A DNA stretch of 61,288 bases from Phenylobacterium sp. (lineage in GTDB: Bacteria > Pseudomonadota > Alphaproteobacteria > Caulobacterales > Caulobacteraceae), in the NCBI RefSeq assembly GCF_004299445.1, contig NZ_SCTC01000048.1:1-61288 (forward strand). The letters run 5' to 3'. Numbering within the stretch: position 1 is the stretch's first letter; every line of letters starts with the position of its first letter. The translations under genes and the position numbers were made by a program. The notes under the pieces were generated by a model, which saw only the letters and a program-made list of their open reading frames with translations, made no database searches and had not been told where the DNA came from. Positions 35,245 to 44,357 of this stretch are shown here, piece by piece.

Positions 35245-35274
35245 CCCGTCCCGACGTTTGCGCGTCGGGACGGG
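35245..35274 (+). terminator. strong hairpin between lasso precursor and B2 genes
   Basis: A perfect 12-pair stem, CCCGTCCCGACG with CGTCGGGACGGG, closes a six-base loop TTTGCG eight bases after the precursor stop. No T run follows, so it is more likely an attenuator or mRNA-stabilising element that raises precursor over enzyme levels than a full terminator. It ends 15 bases before the B2 start codon, so it also crowds the B2 ribosome site. Confidence 0.7.
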
Positions 35275-35289
35275 TCACCGGCGCTTCGG

Positions 35290-35958
35290 ATGGCCAAGAG
35301 ACTGTTTCTCGCTGACCAAGTCCACGCCGTTGGCGTGAACGGCGATCTCGTCTTCCTCGACGTCGAGCGAGACGCCTACGTCTGCTTGCCCGAAGGCGAG
35401 CACCGGGCTCCGCTCGAGCCCGGCCGCCGAGCCCTTTATGCGACCGACCCGGGAATGGCGCAGGACCTTCTCGAAGCGGGCCTGGTTCAGGCTTCGTCAT
35501 CGCCAGCCAACTCGTACGCGACGCCGCAGCCGCGCCCCCTCGCCACCCCCGCGAAGAGCGCCCTGCGCGACCATTACGGCGTCCCGACATTGCGCGATGG
35601 GATGCAGATCGCCGTCGCCGTCGCCGACATGCTCGCGGCCTATCGCGGGCGGCCTTTCAAAGAGATCGTCGACGCCGGGCGGGCTCAGCGCACGCGACCG
35701 CCCGCCGTGAGCGAGCAGTTGGTGGAGACGGTCGACGCGTTCCATCGCTGGGCGCCGTTCGCGCCGACGAGCGCCAAGTGCCTGCTTCGCGCCTTCATGC
35801 TCCTCCGCCTCCTGCGCCGTCAGGGCCACGACGCCTTGTGGGTCTTCGGCGTGAGAACCTGGCCCTTCCACGCCCATTGCTGGCTGCAGTGCGAGGAACT
35901 GGTCCTCGACGACGAACCGGACCGCATCCGGGCCTTCACGCCGATCATGGTCCTGTGA
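35290..35958 (+). CDS. lasso peptide B protein (leader recognition plus B2 peptidase)
   Basis: A 222-residue enzyme that removes the leader. The N-terminal 80 residues resemble the PqqD-like recognition element (VNGDLVFLDVERDAYVCLP). The C-terminal half is the transglutaminase-like cysteine protease with Cys164 in SAKCLLRAF, His196 in FHAHCWLQ and Asp207/208 in VLDDEPDRI. Recognition and protease parts are in one chain, as usual in proteobacterial McjB-type proteins. The stop overlaps the GTG of the cyclase by four bases. Confidence 0.92.
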   Translation: MAKRLFLADQVHAVGVNGDLVFLDVERDAYVCLPEGEHRAPLEPGRRALYATDPGMAQDLLEAGLVQASSSPANSYATPQPRPLATPAKSALRDHYGVPTLRDGMQIAVAVADMLAAYRGRPFKEIVDAGRAQRTRPPAVSEQLVETVDAFHRWAPFAPTSAKCLLRAFMLLRLLRRQGHDALWVFGVRTWPFHAHCWLQCEELVLDDEPDRIRAFTPIMVL

Positions 35959-37766
35959 CGGTGCGCGCCGCCTTCCTCGCCCTGTCATGGCCTCTGGAGT
36001 CGGCGTGCGCCGCCAGCCGCGTGCGGGAGCTCGGGGAAGCCCTGGCCGCGACCTCCGACTGGGGCTTGGCCCATGCGGCCGCCGGCCTTCGTGTCTGGAC
36101 GTCGACCCACGCGCCCTTGAGCCTGGAGGCGATCGATGGCGACCGCGGTGTGCTGATCGGCGCCACGTTCCCCATGCCCGGGGCGCCGCCTTGCCGGGAG
36201 CTTCCCGACGCCACGCCACGACAGCTGATCGCGGAGCTCAGCCGGCGTCGGTGGGGCCGCTACATCGCGCTGGTCGCCAGTGCTCGCGGCGGCGAAACCT
36301 GGGTCTACCGCGATCCGAGCGGCGCCCTTCCCGGCTTCGCCTGGTCGCTCGGCGACGGACTCGAAGTGGTCGGATCCGCGATGACGGGCCTGCCGGCCGG
36401 CGTAGGGCCGCGGTGGCCGCTACTCAATTGGGACAGGATCGCCGACTTCGTCGCGAAGCCCGCGGTCTGCGCGACCCAGGTGCTGGTGGATGACGTTGTC
36501 GCGGTGCAGCCGGGGGAGGCGTTGCGACTTGGGTCCACAGGCATGTCGGACGTCGTGTGGAGCCCCTCGGCCTTCGCCGGCAATCCCATCGATGATCTCG
36601 ACGCCGCGGCCGACGAGCTCCGCGCCCGCGTCAGCGCCTGCGCCGCGTCGCTGGTTGGCGGCTACGACCGCGCGATCCTTGAGGTCTCCGGCGGCCTGGA
36701 CTCCGCCATCATCGCCGGCTCCCTCCACACCACCGGCCGGACCTCCCGGATCGTCGAGGCCATCAACATCGCGTTCGGACGGCCTGAGTCGGACGAGCAG
36801 GCGTATGCGACCGCCGTCGCGGCCCGAGCCGGGCTCCCCCTCGTCCAACGGCAGCACGAGCCTTCGGCCCTGGACCTCAGCGACCTGGAGGCGTTCGCGC
36901 GCGAGCAGCGCCCTTCCGCGAACGCCGTGGATCCGAAATGGGACCGCGACGAGATCGAGCGGATTCGGGAGACCGGCGCCGAGGCGATCATCTCGGGCCA
37001 GGGCGGCGACGCCGTCTTCATGCAGATGGCCGGCGCCGGGATCGTCGCGGACGCCTGGCGGGTGAAGGGCTGGTCGGTCCTTCGGGACCCCGTCCTGGCG
37101 AACGTCGCGCGCCGCACCCGGCGCTCGGTGTGGGAGGTCCTTCGGTCCGCTCGCGCCGAAGCGGTTGGCCGGGCGCCGCCGGTCGAGGGTCTCTGGTCGT
37201 CGTTGATCTCACGCGAGGTGCGCGCCGCCACAGCCGACCTGAAGCCCAAGTGGCTGCGTGAGGCGGAGAACTGCGGGCTTGGGCCCGGAAAGCAGCTGCA
37301 CATCCACGCGCTTGCCCGGTTCTTCCTGAACGAGGGCCCGAGCCGCCGGCGGCACGAAGCGGATGTCCTCTACCCCCTTTTCGCCCAGCCTGTGCTCGAG
37401 CACGCCCTGCGGATCCCGACGCCCGCCCTTGCGGGCTCGAGCTACGACCGGGCGTTCGCCCGGAGCGTCTTCGCCGACCGGCTGCCCGAGTGCGTCCTGA
37501 ACCGCCGGGCCAAGGGCATCGTGACGGTCTACTTCGCCCGGCTCATCGCCAACAGCCTGGGTTGGCTGCGACCCTACCTGCTCGACGGCTGCCTTGCTGA
37601 GGCGGGCGTGCTCGACCGCGCCCGTCTCGAGCTGGCGCTCAGCCCGGAGCACCTGATCTGGGCGGCGAAGCCCTCGGACATCCTCTGGGCGGTTTCGACA
37701 GAGGCCTGGGTGCGCCATTGGCAGACGCGGGTCCCGGACTCGCGGACGGCGCCACGCCGCCTGTAG
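35955..37766 (+). CDS. lasso peptide cyclase (asparagine synthetase-like, McjC type)
   Basis: A 603-residue enzyme that activates the side chain of the ring acid with ATP and joins it to the core N-terminus. The PP-loop SGGLDS is at residues 245-250 and SGQGGDAVFMQ holds the second ATP/metal site. A glutaminase-like N-terminal domain is present but lacks a catalytic cysteine at position 2, as in other lasso cyclases. The GTG start lies in the B2 stop (GTGA). Its last 128 bases are antisense to the end of the isopeptidase gene. Confidence 0.93.
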   Translation: MTVRAAFLALSWPLESACAASRVRELGEALAATSDWGLAHAAAGLRVWTSTHAPLSLEAIDGDRGVLIGATFPMPGAPPCRELPDATPRQLIAELSRRRWGRYIALVASARGGETWVYRDPSGALPGFAWSLGDGLEVVGSAMTGLPAGVGPRWPLLNWDRIADFVAKPAVCATQVLVDDVVAVQPGEALRLGSTGMSDVVWSPSAFAGNPIDDLDAAADELRARVSACAASLVGGYDRAILEVSGGLDSAIIAGSLHTTGRTSRIVEAINIAFGRPESDEQAYATAVAARAGLPLVQRQHEPSALDLSDLEAFAREQRPSANAVDPKWDRDEIERIRETGAEAIISGQGGDAVFMQMAGAGIVADAWRVKGWSVLRDPVLANVARRTRRSVWEVLRSARAEAVGRAPPVEGLWSSLISREVRAATADLKPKWLREAENCGLGPGKQLHIHALARFFLNEGPSRRRHEADVLYPLFAQPVLEHALRIPTPALAGSSYDRAFARSVFADRLPECVLNRRAKGIVTVYFARLIANSLGWLRPYLLDGCLAEAGVLDRARLELALSPEHLIWAAKPSDILWAVSTEAWVRHWQTRVPDSRTAPRRL

Positions 37767-40185
37767 AAACACCGGCGAAGTGCGCGTCGAGGAAGCGGAA
37801 CGTCTGGGCGTAGACGTCGCGGATGTCGCCCGGCGACGAGGGCGCGTGCATGGCGCCCCAGTAGACGACGTAAAGCGCATCCTTCCCCTGTCGGAACAGG
37901 GCCGAATACATCGCTTCGGACTGGGCCGCCGACAGGCCGTCCTGCGCACCGTGGATCAGCAGGAGGGGCGTCTGGATGCGGTCCGCCAGGAACAGCGGGC
38001 TGTTGCGGATGTAACGAGCCGGATCGCGCCAGGGCGGGGCGCCCATTTCCGGCTGCGTGCGCTCCACCACGCCAGTGTGCCAGTTGCTCCAGTAGGCGAT
38101 TTCGGAGTCCAGCTGCAGGTGCTGCGGGATGGTGGACCAGTAGCCGACCAGGTCGCTCACGCCGTTCAGGGACACCGCCGCCGCGAAGCAGTCCGTCTGC
38201 GCGACCGTGATCATCGCGGCGTAGCCGCCGAAGCTGTGGCCCATGATGGCCATGCGGGTCGGATCGACCTTGTCGGCCAGCTCGGGCGCGTCGATCGCTG
38301 CCTGGACAATGGCCAGGATGCGCTCGGCCAACCCCTGCGCCGGCTCCGTCATCCCGCCCGTTGGGTTCGGCAGGCTCGGAACGAGGACGGCATAGCCGTG
38401 GCCGGTCAGCACACGGATGTTCTGGTAGAATTCGGGCCGGCCCGGCGTCTCCTGCGGCGGCGCCGGATAGGTCGCGCCCGGATAGGCGCGCACTATTAGG
38501 GGGGCTGGGCCTCTCGCCGGAGAGCCCGTGGGCAGAAAGACCCAACTGACCACGGGCTCCCCGACCGGACCGGGGTGGCGTACTTGGACGATCCTTGGGG
38601 GATCGCGCGCCGCCCAGCCACGGTTGACGGCGGCTGTCGGGTTGCTCCGTCCGCCAACCGATAGGGCGAGTGTCTCGACGCCATGGGCGTCCGTGGCGCG
38701 CTGGAGGACGCCGCCGGGCGCTGCCGCCTCCCACGCGCCGCCCGCGGGCGCGCCCAGCGCCGCCGCGGTCGGTCCCTCGGCTCCGAGGCGCGTGAGGCTT
38801 GGCTTGCCCGAGGCGTCCTGCGCCGCCACCCACAGCGCCGGCGCACGCGCCAGGCGGCCACCGCCTCCGACCCGGCGATCCGGCAGGGCCGCCACCCTCA
38901 ATCCCGGCGCAGCGGCGATGACGTCGCCGAAACGACGGACACGCCACGCCCGGTCGCCCGCCCAAACCCACAGATGATCGCGCCCTGCGACACGGGCGCT
39001 GCGGCTGGGCGGGGGCAGGCGGCTCGTCAGGTTGCGCGGCGCCCCGTCGGCGAGCGCGAACCAGTCGTCCCGGCCGGCGTTTGCACTCGCCAGCCGCCCG
39101 AAGACCAGCGGCGTTTCGCCCATCCACGCGGTCCAGACCGTCACGGGATTGAGGTCGAACCGGGGCTGCACGCGTTCGCCGATCACCCGGACGGCGCCGG
39201 TCTTGACGTCCACCTCGGCAAATCGCCCGTCTGTCCAGAGTTGGTGGCGCCCGCGCGTGAACACGAGGAGGCGCTGGCCGCTCGGCGACCACGCGAGCAA
39301 CTGTGGAAGGACATCGCACGCGGCGCAGGGCCGCCGCGTTTCACCCGTGCGCAGATCGAGGATCGACAGCCAGGTCGCCTCGGTCTCGGAACCCGCGGGA
39401 CCCCGTACGGGCGCTTCGCCTTGGGACTGAAGGTCTTCCCCGCTCTGCAGCAGGGCCACGCGATCGCCCTGGGGCGAGACCTCCAGGTCGATGAACTCGC
39501 CGTGCGCCATGACGTCCTGGTCGCCCGTTCGAGCGTCGACAAGCAAGAGGCGGTTCAAGGCCCGCGTGCGGACGCCGAGATGCGCGCCGCTGCCGTAGGC
39601 GGTGTGAGCGCCCGCCCCCGTGGCGGCGGCTTCCCATCGGCGCGTCAGCTCCCGCGAGAACGTCGAACCCTGGCGCAGGACCAGCGGTCCGCGTCCATCC
39701 GGGCGATCGAGCACCAGGAGCCGGCGGTCATCCAGCCACTGCAGCGCACGGCCGCGCGTGTCGCCCTGCGGTGTGATCGGGAGCCACCGAACCGCGCCGG
39801 TCGACATCGTCACGACGCCCAGCCGCCACGTGGGCCCAATCACTCGATACACCGCCAGCCTGTCCCCCGAGGGCGAGAAGTCGCCGAGCAGGACGCCAGC
39901 GGGGTCGCCCGCGAGCAGCGGACGTCCCGGCCCGGGCTTGTCGGTGGCGACGACCCTGAGGCGACTGAGGCCATGCATAACCCCTCGATCGCTGTCGAAG
40001 CGCGATGCAGTCGCATAGGCGTCGCGCGCCTCGTAGACGAGGTGACGGCCGTGCGGGTCGAAGGCGGCCGCCCCCAGGGTCTCGACCTGGAGAAGGTCTT
40101 CGACGGTGAAAGGTTTCGCCGCGGCGGGGGGCTGGGACGCAACGCAGCCGACCGCGAGCGCGGCCGCTGCCAGGAGCTGGCGCAT
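37639..40185 (-). CDS. lasso peptide isopeptidase, S9 prolyl oligopeptidase family
   Basis: An 848-residue enzyme with a signal peptide (LLAAAALAVGCVASQPPAAAKP), a beta-propeller region and a C-terminal alpha/beta hydrolase domain. The triad is Ser651 in GHSFGG, Asp749 in GAQDGL and His780 in GAMHAP. Relatives next to lasso genes (AtxE-type) open the isopeptide bond of their own lasso peptide. Residues beyond about 806 form a Pro/Ser/Gly-rich tail encoded antisense to the cyclase gene and probably dispensable. The length exceeds AtxE-type proteins, which are near 700 residues. It ends the fecI-fecR-receptor-isopeptidase run. Confidence 0.9.
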   Translation of the reverse strand: MRQLLAAAALAVGCVASQPPAAAKPFTVEDLLQVETLGAAAFDPHGRHLVYEARDAYATASRFDSDRGVMHGLSRLRVVATDKPGPGRPLLAGDPAGVLLGDFSPSGDRLAVYRVIGPTWRLGVVTMSTGAVRWLPITPQGDTRGRALQWLDDRRLLVLDRPDGRGPLVLRQGSTFSRELTRRWEAAATGAGAHTAYGSGAHLGVRTRALNRLLLVDARTGDQDVMAHGEFIDLEVSPQGDRVALLQSGEDLQSQGEAPVRGPAGSETEATWLSILDLRTGETRRPCAACDVLPQLLAWSPSGQRLLVFTRGRHQLWTDGRFAEVDVKTGAVRVIGERVQPRFDLNPVTVWTAWMGETPLVFGRLASANAGRDDWFALADGAPRNLTSRLPPPSRSARVAGRDHLWVWAGDRAWRVRRFGDVIAAAPGLRVAALPDRRVGGGGRLARAPALWVAAQDASGKPSLTRLGAEGPTAAALGAPAGGAWEAAAPGGVLQRATDAHGVETLALSVGGRSNPTAAVNRGWAARDPPRIVQVRHPGPVGEPVVSWVFLPTGSPARGPAPLIVRAYPGATYPAPPQETPGRPEFYQNIRVLTGHGYAVLVPSLPNPTGGMTEPAQGLAERILAIVQAAIDAPELADKVDPTRMAIMGHSFGGYAAMITVAQTDCFAAAVSLNGVSDLVGYWSTIPQHLQLDSEIAYWSNWHTGVVERTQPEMGAPPWRDPARYIRNSPLFLADRIQTPLLLIHGAQDGLSAAQSEAMYSALFRQGKDALYVVYWGAMHAPSSPGDIRDVYAQTFRFLDAHFAGVSTGGVAPSASPGPASANGAPRPLSKPPRGCPRASPPRSGAPG

Positions 40186-40194
40186 GACCGGGTC

Positions 40195-43100
40195 TCACCA
40201 AGCGCGCGTCAGCTGCAGCGAGACATAGCGCCCCACCGGATCGCCGGAGGCGCCGTCGTAACCGATGCCTAGGCTGTTGTTGTAGAAGGGCGGGTCCCGG
40301 TCGAAGACGTTGCGCACGTTCAGGAGCACCGCGACGCCGGCCACAGGGCCGCGCTTCGGCGGGGCCACGCGCACCTGCAGATCGAAGGTCGGCTGGGCGC
40401 CGATGCGGACACCCAGGTCATCGCGGTAGCGGCTCACGTAGTTGAACGCGGCCCCGAGCGTCAGCGCGCCACGGGTCCAGTCCGCGGTCGCCCGACCGCG
40501 CAGTCGGGTCGGAAAATTGATCCGGTTGACGCGCTCCACGACCGCAGATGTCGGCGTGAGCTGCTGGTCGTACCTGAGCATATAGGTCGCGTTCGCGGCG
40601 AGCGCGATCGTGTCCTGGCCCAGGTCGAAGCGGTAGCGGGCGGAGACGTCGATCCCGCGGACATGCAAGGTCGCGCTGTTGACGTAGCGATTGTCCAGGA
40701 TCGCGCCGTACTGCTCCGCAGGAAAGGTGCCGGTCGCGTTGCTGAGCGCCGGATCCGCCAGCAGGCGCTGGATCAAGGCGAGGTCCGCCGCCGAGGTCGC
40801 CGGAGAAATCCGCCGCACGAAGGCCGATAGCGTCGGATCCTGCAGGGCGTTCGCCTGGTTCGCCGAGACGGGCTTCTCGATGTGGTTCTTGAAGCGGACG
40901 TCGAAGCCCGTCGCGCTGAGCGCCAAGCCCGGAACGCCCTCGGGCTTCCAGTCGAAGCCGACCGTCCAGGAGTCGGCTGTCTCCGGCTTCAGGTCCGGGT
41001 TGCCGCCGGACAGCGTGAGCGTGACCACGCGGCCCGTTCCGAGCGCCAGGAGCTGCGGGTTGAAGACGGCCGGGTCGGCGACTTCGCGCAGCGCAGGGGC
41101 TCGGAACGAACGGCCGTAGGTGCCCCTGACGATCAACCCCGACACCGGCGACCACAGGAGGCCCGCCTTGGGGTTCACCGTCGTCCCGAAGCTCTCGTAG
41201 CGCTCGACCCGCGCCGCGAGCGAAAGCTCCAGCCGCTGAAGGCCCGGCCGTGCGTTGTCCGGCCCGAACAGGGGCGCCTGAAGCTCGCCGAACGCCGCGG
41301 TGACCGTGCGGTCCAGGTCGAGGCTCGAGCTCCGCGTCGGAGACGTGGTGGCCACGTAGATGCTGCTTTCGGAGGTGAAGGCCTCGCGCCGCGCCTGCGC
41401 GCCCAACGCGAGCTTCACCTGTCCGGCGGGAAGGCGGAACAGCGGTCCGTCGGCCTGGACGTTCACCGATGTCACCCGGTCCCGGCTGCGGGCCAGGATC
41501 GTTCCCGAGTTGATGAAGGCGAGCGCCGTCGCGTTGCCGCCGCCCGCCATGCCGTTGAACGGATTGAAATGGCCGTGGAGCGCGGCGCTGTAGGCGGTGG
41601 CGAGATTGTCCGGCGTGTTGCCCAGCGCTTCGTTGAGGATGACGGAGTTGACCACGCCGCCGCCCCGGTTCTCGTCATGCTGCTGGGCGAAGGCGCCATA
41701 GGCTTCCGAGCGCCAGCCCCGAGGCAGCTCCAGCTTTGCGGAGACCGTTCCGGCCAGCGTGTCCGACGTGCCGTAGGCCGTCGGGTTCGGAACGTCGTTG
41801 GCGAAGGTGTAGGAGATCGACTGGGTCGCCGCCCCGATCGGCGAGACATAGAACGGATTGCCGCGGCCGACGGTGAAGGTCGCCGGGCGCGGAACGTTGG
41901 TGTTCTTGTAGCGCCGGCTGGCGAAGCGCACGTCGGCGGCGAGTTCAAGCCCGCCCAGCCCCTGGTGGCCGGCGAGGTACACCGAGTTCAGGGTCTGCTT
42001 CGGGAGGATGTCGCCGCCCTGCCGCTGGTTGTAGCGATTGGGTGCGCCCAGGATGAAGTCCCCGGGCCGCAGGCCCACGCCGTTCTGGCCGGCGGGGATG
42101 GCGTAGGTCGGAACCAGCGCACGGGTGACGGGATCGGGCAGGAGCACGTTGCCGGGGAAGGCGGACGTCAGCCGCTGGTCGGTCCCGCCGAGGGGACGCA
42201 GGTCCGCATTCCCGGCGAACGGCCGCTGGCCGCCCCGCAGGTCGTCCTGGCGCCGCAGCTCGTAGGCGACGATGAACCCGCCCCCGTCCCAGCGGCGACC
42301 GAACGTCTGGTCGATCTGCGCCTGGCTCCGGCCGCCCTGCGTCGATGTGCCGGCCAGCAGGCGCGTCTCCGCCCCTTCGAAGTCACGACGCATGATGAAG
42401 TTCACCACGCCGCCGACGGCATCGGACCCGTAGAGCGCCGAGGCCCCGTCGAGCAGCACCTCGACCCGCTCGACCGCCGCGCCCGGAATGCTGGAGATGT
42501 CCACGAAATCCGCGAAGCTGCCCGACCCGGCGATGCGATGGCCGTTCATGAGGACGAGCGTGGCATTGTTGCCGAGGCCGCGCAGGTTCAGCGCAGCGCC
42601 GAACGATCCGTTGCGCGAGAGCTTGTCGGCGCCCACCCCGAACGACTCACCGGCGCCGCCACCGAAGTTCGAAGGCAGGGCCCGAAGCGCGTCGGCGATG
42701 GTGGTCTGACCCGTCCGTTCGAGGTCGTCGCGGTCCAGGACGATCAACGGCGACGTCGGCGGGACGCCGCGCAGGTTCGAGCCGGTGACCGTCACTTCGT
42801 CGAGCAGCGCCGCCTGGACGCTACCCACGCCGACGCCCCCCAGGTCTGACGCTCCGTCACCGCCGAAAGGGCGGCCTGCCCCGTCTCCCGCATCGTTGGC
42901 CGAAGCGACCTGCAGGACCAGCACGTTCGGGCCCGTGCGCTTCACGGTGATCCCCGTGCCCTGCAGCACCAGGCGCAGGGCGTCCTCCGAGGTCAGCACC
43001 CCTTTGACCGCGGGCGCGCGGCGGTTGGCGACAAGCTCGGCCTTGTAGAGGATCTGCTGGCGGGTCTGGCCGGCCAGGCTCGTCAGGGTGGCATCCAGCG

Positions 43101-43233
43101 ATCCGGCCGGCACGTCCACGGGGCCGGCGGTCTCGGCCAGGGCCGTCGAGGCCGTGGCCGCCAGCGCGGCCGAAAGGCAGCCGGCTAGAAGACGAGATTT
43201 CAAGTCAGACAATGAACGCGCGGCTCGGACCAT
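40195..43233 (-). CDS. TonB-dependent transducer with STN domain (lasso receptor)
   Basis: A 1012-residue outer-membrane receptor. A signal peptide (AALAATASTALAE) precedes the STN signalling domain (PAGSLDATLTSLAGQTRQQILYKAE, SEDALRLVLQGTGITVKR), which contacts a FecR-type anti-sigma factor. The plug (VTGSNLRGVPPTSPLIVLDR, VEVLLDGASALYGSDAVGG) and the barrel follow. The ATG at 43233 has GGGGGAG just upstream. It lies between fecR and the isopeptidase, so it likely imports the lasso peptide, or another ligand, and signals its presence inward. Confidence 0.93.
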   Translation of the reverse strand: MVRAARSLSDLKSRLLAGCLSAALAATASTALAETAGPVDVPAGSLDATLTSLAGQTRQQILYKAELVANRRAPAVKGVLTSEDALRLVLQGTGITVKRTGPNVLVLQVASANDAGDGAGRPFGGDGASDLGGVGVGSVQAALLDEVTVTGSNLRGVPPTSPLIVLDRDDLERTGQTTIADALRALPSNFGGGAGESFGVGADKLSRNGSFGAALNLRGLGNNATLVLMNGHRIAGSGSFADFVDISSIPGAAVERVEVLLDGASALYGSDAVGGVVNFIMRRDFEGAETRLLAGTSTQGGRSQAQIDQTFGRRWDGGGFIVAYELRRQDDLRGGQRPFAGNADLRPLGGTDQRLTSAFPGNVLLPDPVTRALVPTYAIPAGQNGVGLRPGDFILGAPNRYNQRQGGDILPKQTLNSVYLAGHQGLGGLELAADVRFASRRYKNTNVPRPATFTVGRGNPFYVSPIGAATQSISYTFANDVPNPTAYGTSDTLAGTVSAKLELPRGWRSEAYGAFAQQHDENRGGGVVNSVILNEALGNTPDNLATAYSAALHGHFNPFNGMAGGGNATALAFINSGTILARSRDRVTSVNVQADGPLFRLPAGQVKLALGAQARREAFTSESSIYVATTSPTRSSSLDLDRTVTAAFGELQAPLFGPDNARPGLQRLELSLAARVERYESFGTTVNPKAGLLWSPVSGLIVRGTYGRSFRAPALREVADPAVFNPQLLALGTGRVVTLTLSGGNPDLKPETADSWTVGFDWKPEGVPGLALSATGFDVRFKNHIEKPVSANQANALQDPTLSAFVRRISPATSAADLALIQRLLADPALSNATGTFPAEQYGAILDNRYVNSATLHVRGIDVSARYRFDLGQDTIALAANATYMLRYDQQLTPTSAVVERVNRINFPTRLRGRATADWTRGALTLGAAFNYVSRYRDDLGVRIGAQPTFDLQVRVAPPKRGPVAGVAVLLNVRNVFDRDPPFYNNSLGIGYDGASGDPVGRYVSLQLTRAW

Positions 43234-43356
43234 ATCACTCCCCCGACGCCGCGCTTGGCCTGCCATCACGGCGGGGCCTCGGGTTGTTTTCGCCGGCGTC
43301 TTTGAGGTGACGCGCCGGCGCTGCGAAACGCGAACCTGGGCCTTCGTAAAATATGC

Positions 43357-44340
43357 TCAGCCGGCCGCTGGCTCGCGCGCCCGAAGGCGGATGCCCTCTG
43401 GCGAGGGAGTGGCCGTGAGGCCGAAGATCTCGGTCACCGCGGAGACGAAGGCCTTGGTGTCGCCCGTATCGAACACGCCGCTGACCCGCTCGGCCTCGAC
43501 GCGTCGCGCCTCCAGTACGATCTTGGTCTGGCTGTAGCGGTTCACCTCGGCGACCGCCTCGGCCAGCGGCGTCTCCCGGAAACGCAGTCGCCCTGTCGTC
43601 CAGCTCGTCGTCATGGCCGCGTCGGCGACCTGGGGGACGGGCGGCGCGCCGTTGAGGGTGAGCTTCTGGTTGGGGGCGAGCGTCCATTGCTCCTTTCGAT
43701 CCGGCCGGATCACCTGCACGCGCCCTTCCGCGAGGATCACCTGCGTCGCGCCGTTCGTGCGCCGCACGTCGAACTTCGTGCCGAGCGCGCGGACCTCTGT
43801 GTCGCCGGCCACGACGATGAACGGCCGGGCCGCGTCGTGGGCGACCTCGAAGAAGCCCTCGCCACGCTGCAGCACGATGCGGCGCTCGTCGCGGGAGAAG
43901 TGGATCTCCGCCCGGCTGGCCGTGTTGAGCCGCAGCGTCGAGCCGTCGGTGAGCCGGACGATCTGCTGGGCGCCGACGTCGGTCTCGTAGGCCTGCGGCT
44001 GCAGGTGCGTCACCAGGAGGAAAAGGGCGCCGGCCAGGGTCGCGCCGACCAGGCTCAACGGCAGCAGGTTCTTCGCGAGCAACCTTCGAAGCGCGTCCCA
44101 CCTGTTCGGCTTTCGCAGCGCCGCTTCCGTCAGCCGGACAAGTTCGGGGTCGTTGCTGACGCGGTCGGCCTGGCGCCAGCGGGCCTCCACTTCGGTGTAG
44201 GCCGCGTCGTTCGCGGGCGTCCGTCGCCACGCCATGAAGTCGTCGATCGTCGCCTCGCTGACGGGATCCCCCTTGAGCCGCGTGAACCAGGCCGCGGCCT
44301 CCTCGAGCGTCCGGCGGTCGTCTCCTCGGAGCGTTCCCAT
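43357..44340 (-). CDS. fecR: FecR-family anti-sigma factor
   Basis: A 327-residue inner-membrane signal relay. A cytoplasmic domain that binds the sigma factor (EEAAAWFTRLKGDPVSEATIDDFMAWRR, NDAAYTEVEARW) is followed by one membrane helix (LSLVGATLAGALFLLV) and the periplasmic FecR domain (LTDGSTLRLNTASRAEIHFS, ALGTKFDVRR). The C-terminus shows an STN-like contact region. It starts 18 bases after fecI ends, or overlaps it if a TTG start at 44361 is used. With fecI and the receptor it completes a cell-surface signalling system. Confidence 0.92.
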   Translation of the reverse strand: MGTLRGDDRRTLEEAAAWFTRLKGDPVSEATIDDFMAWRRTPANDAAYTEVEARWRQADRVSNDPELVRLTEAALRKPNRWDALRRLLAKNLLPLSLVGATLAGALFLLVTHLQPQAYETDVGAQQIVRLTDGSTLRLNTASRAEIHFSRDERRIVLQRGEGFFEVAHDAARPFIVVAGDTEVRALGTKFDVRRTNGATQVILAEGRVQVIRPDRKEQWTLAPNQKLTLNGAPPVPQVADAAMTTSWTTGRLRFRETPLAEAVAEVNRYSQTKIVLEARRVEAERVSGVFDTGDTKAFVSAVTEIFGLTATPSPEGIRLRAREPAAG

Positions 44341-44357
44341 GGCCAGATTTCGAAGCC

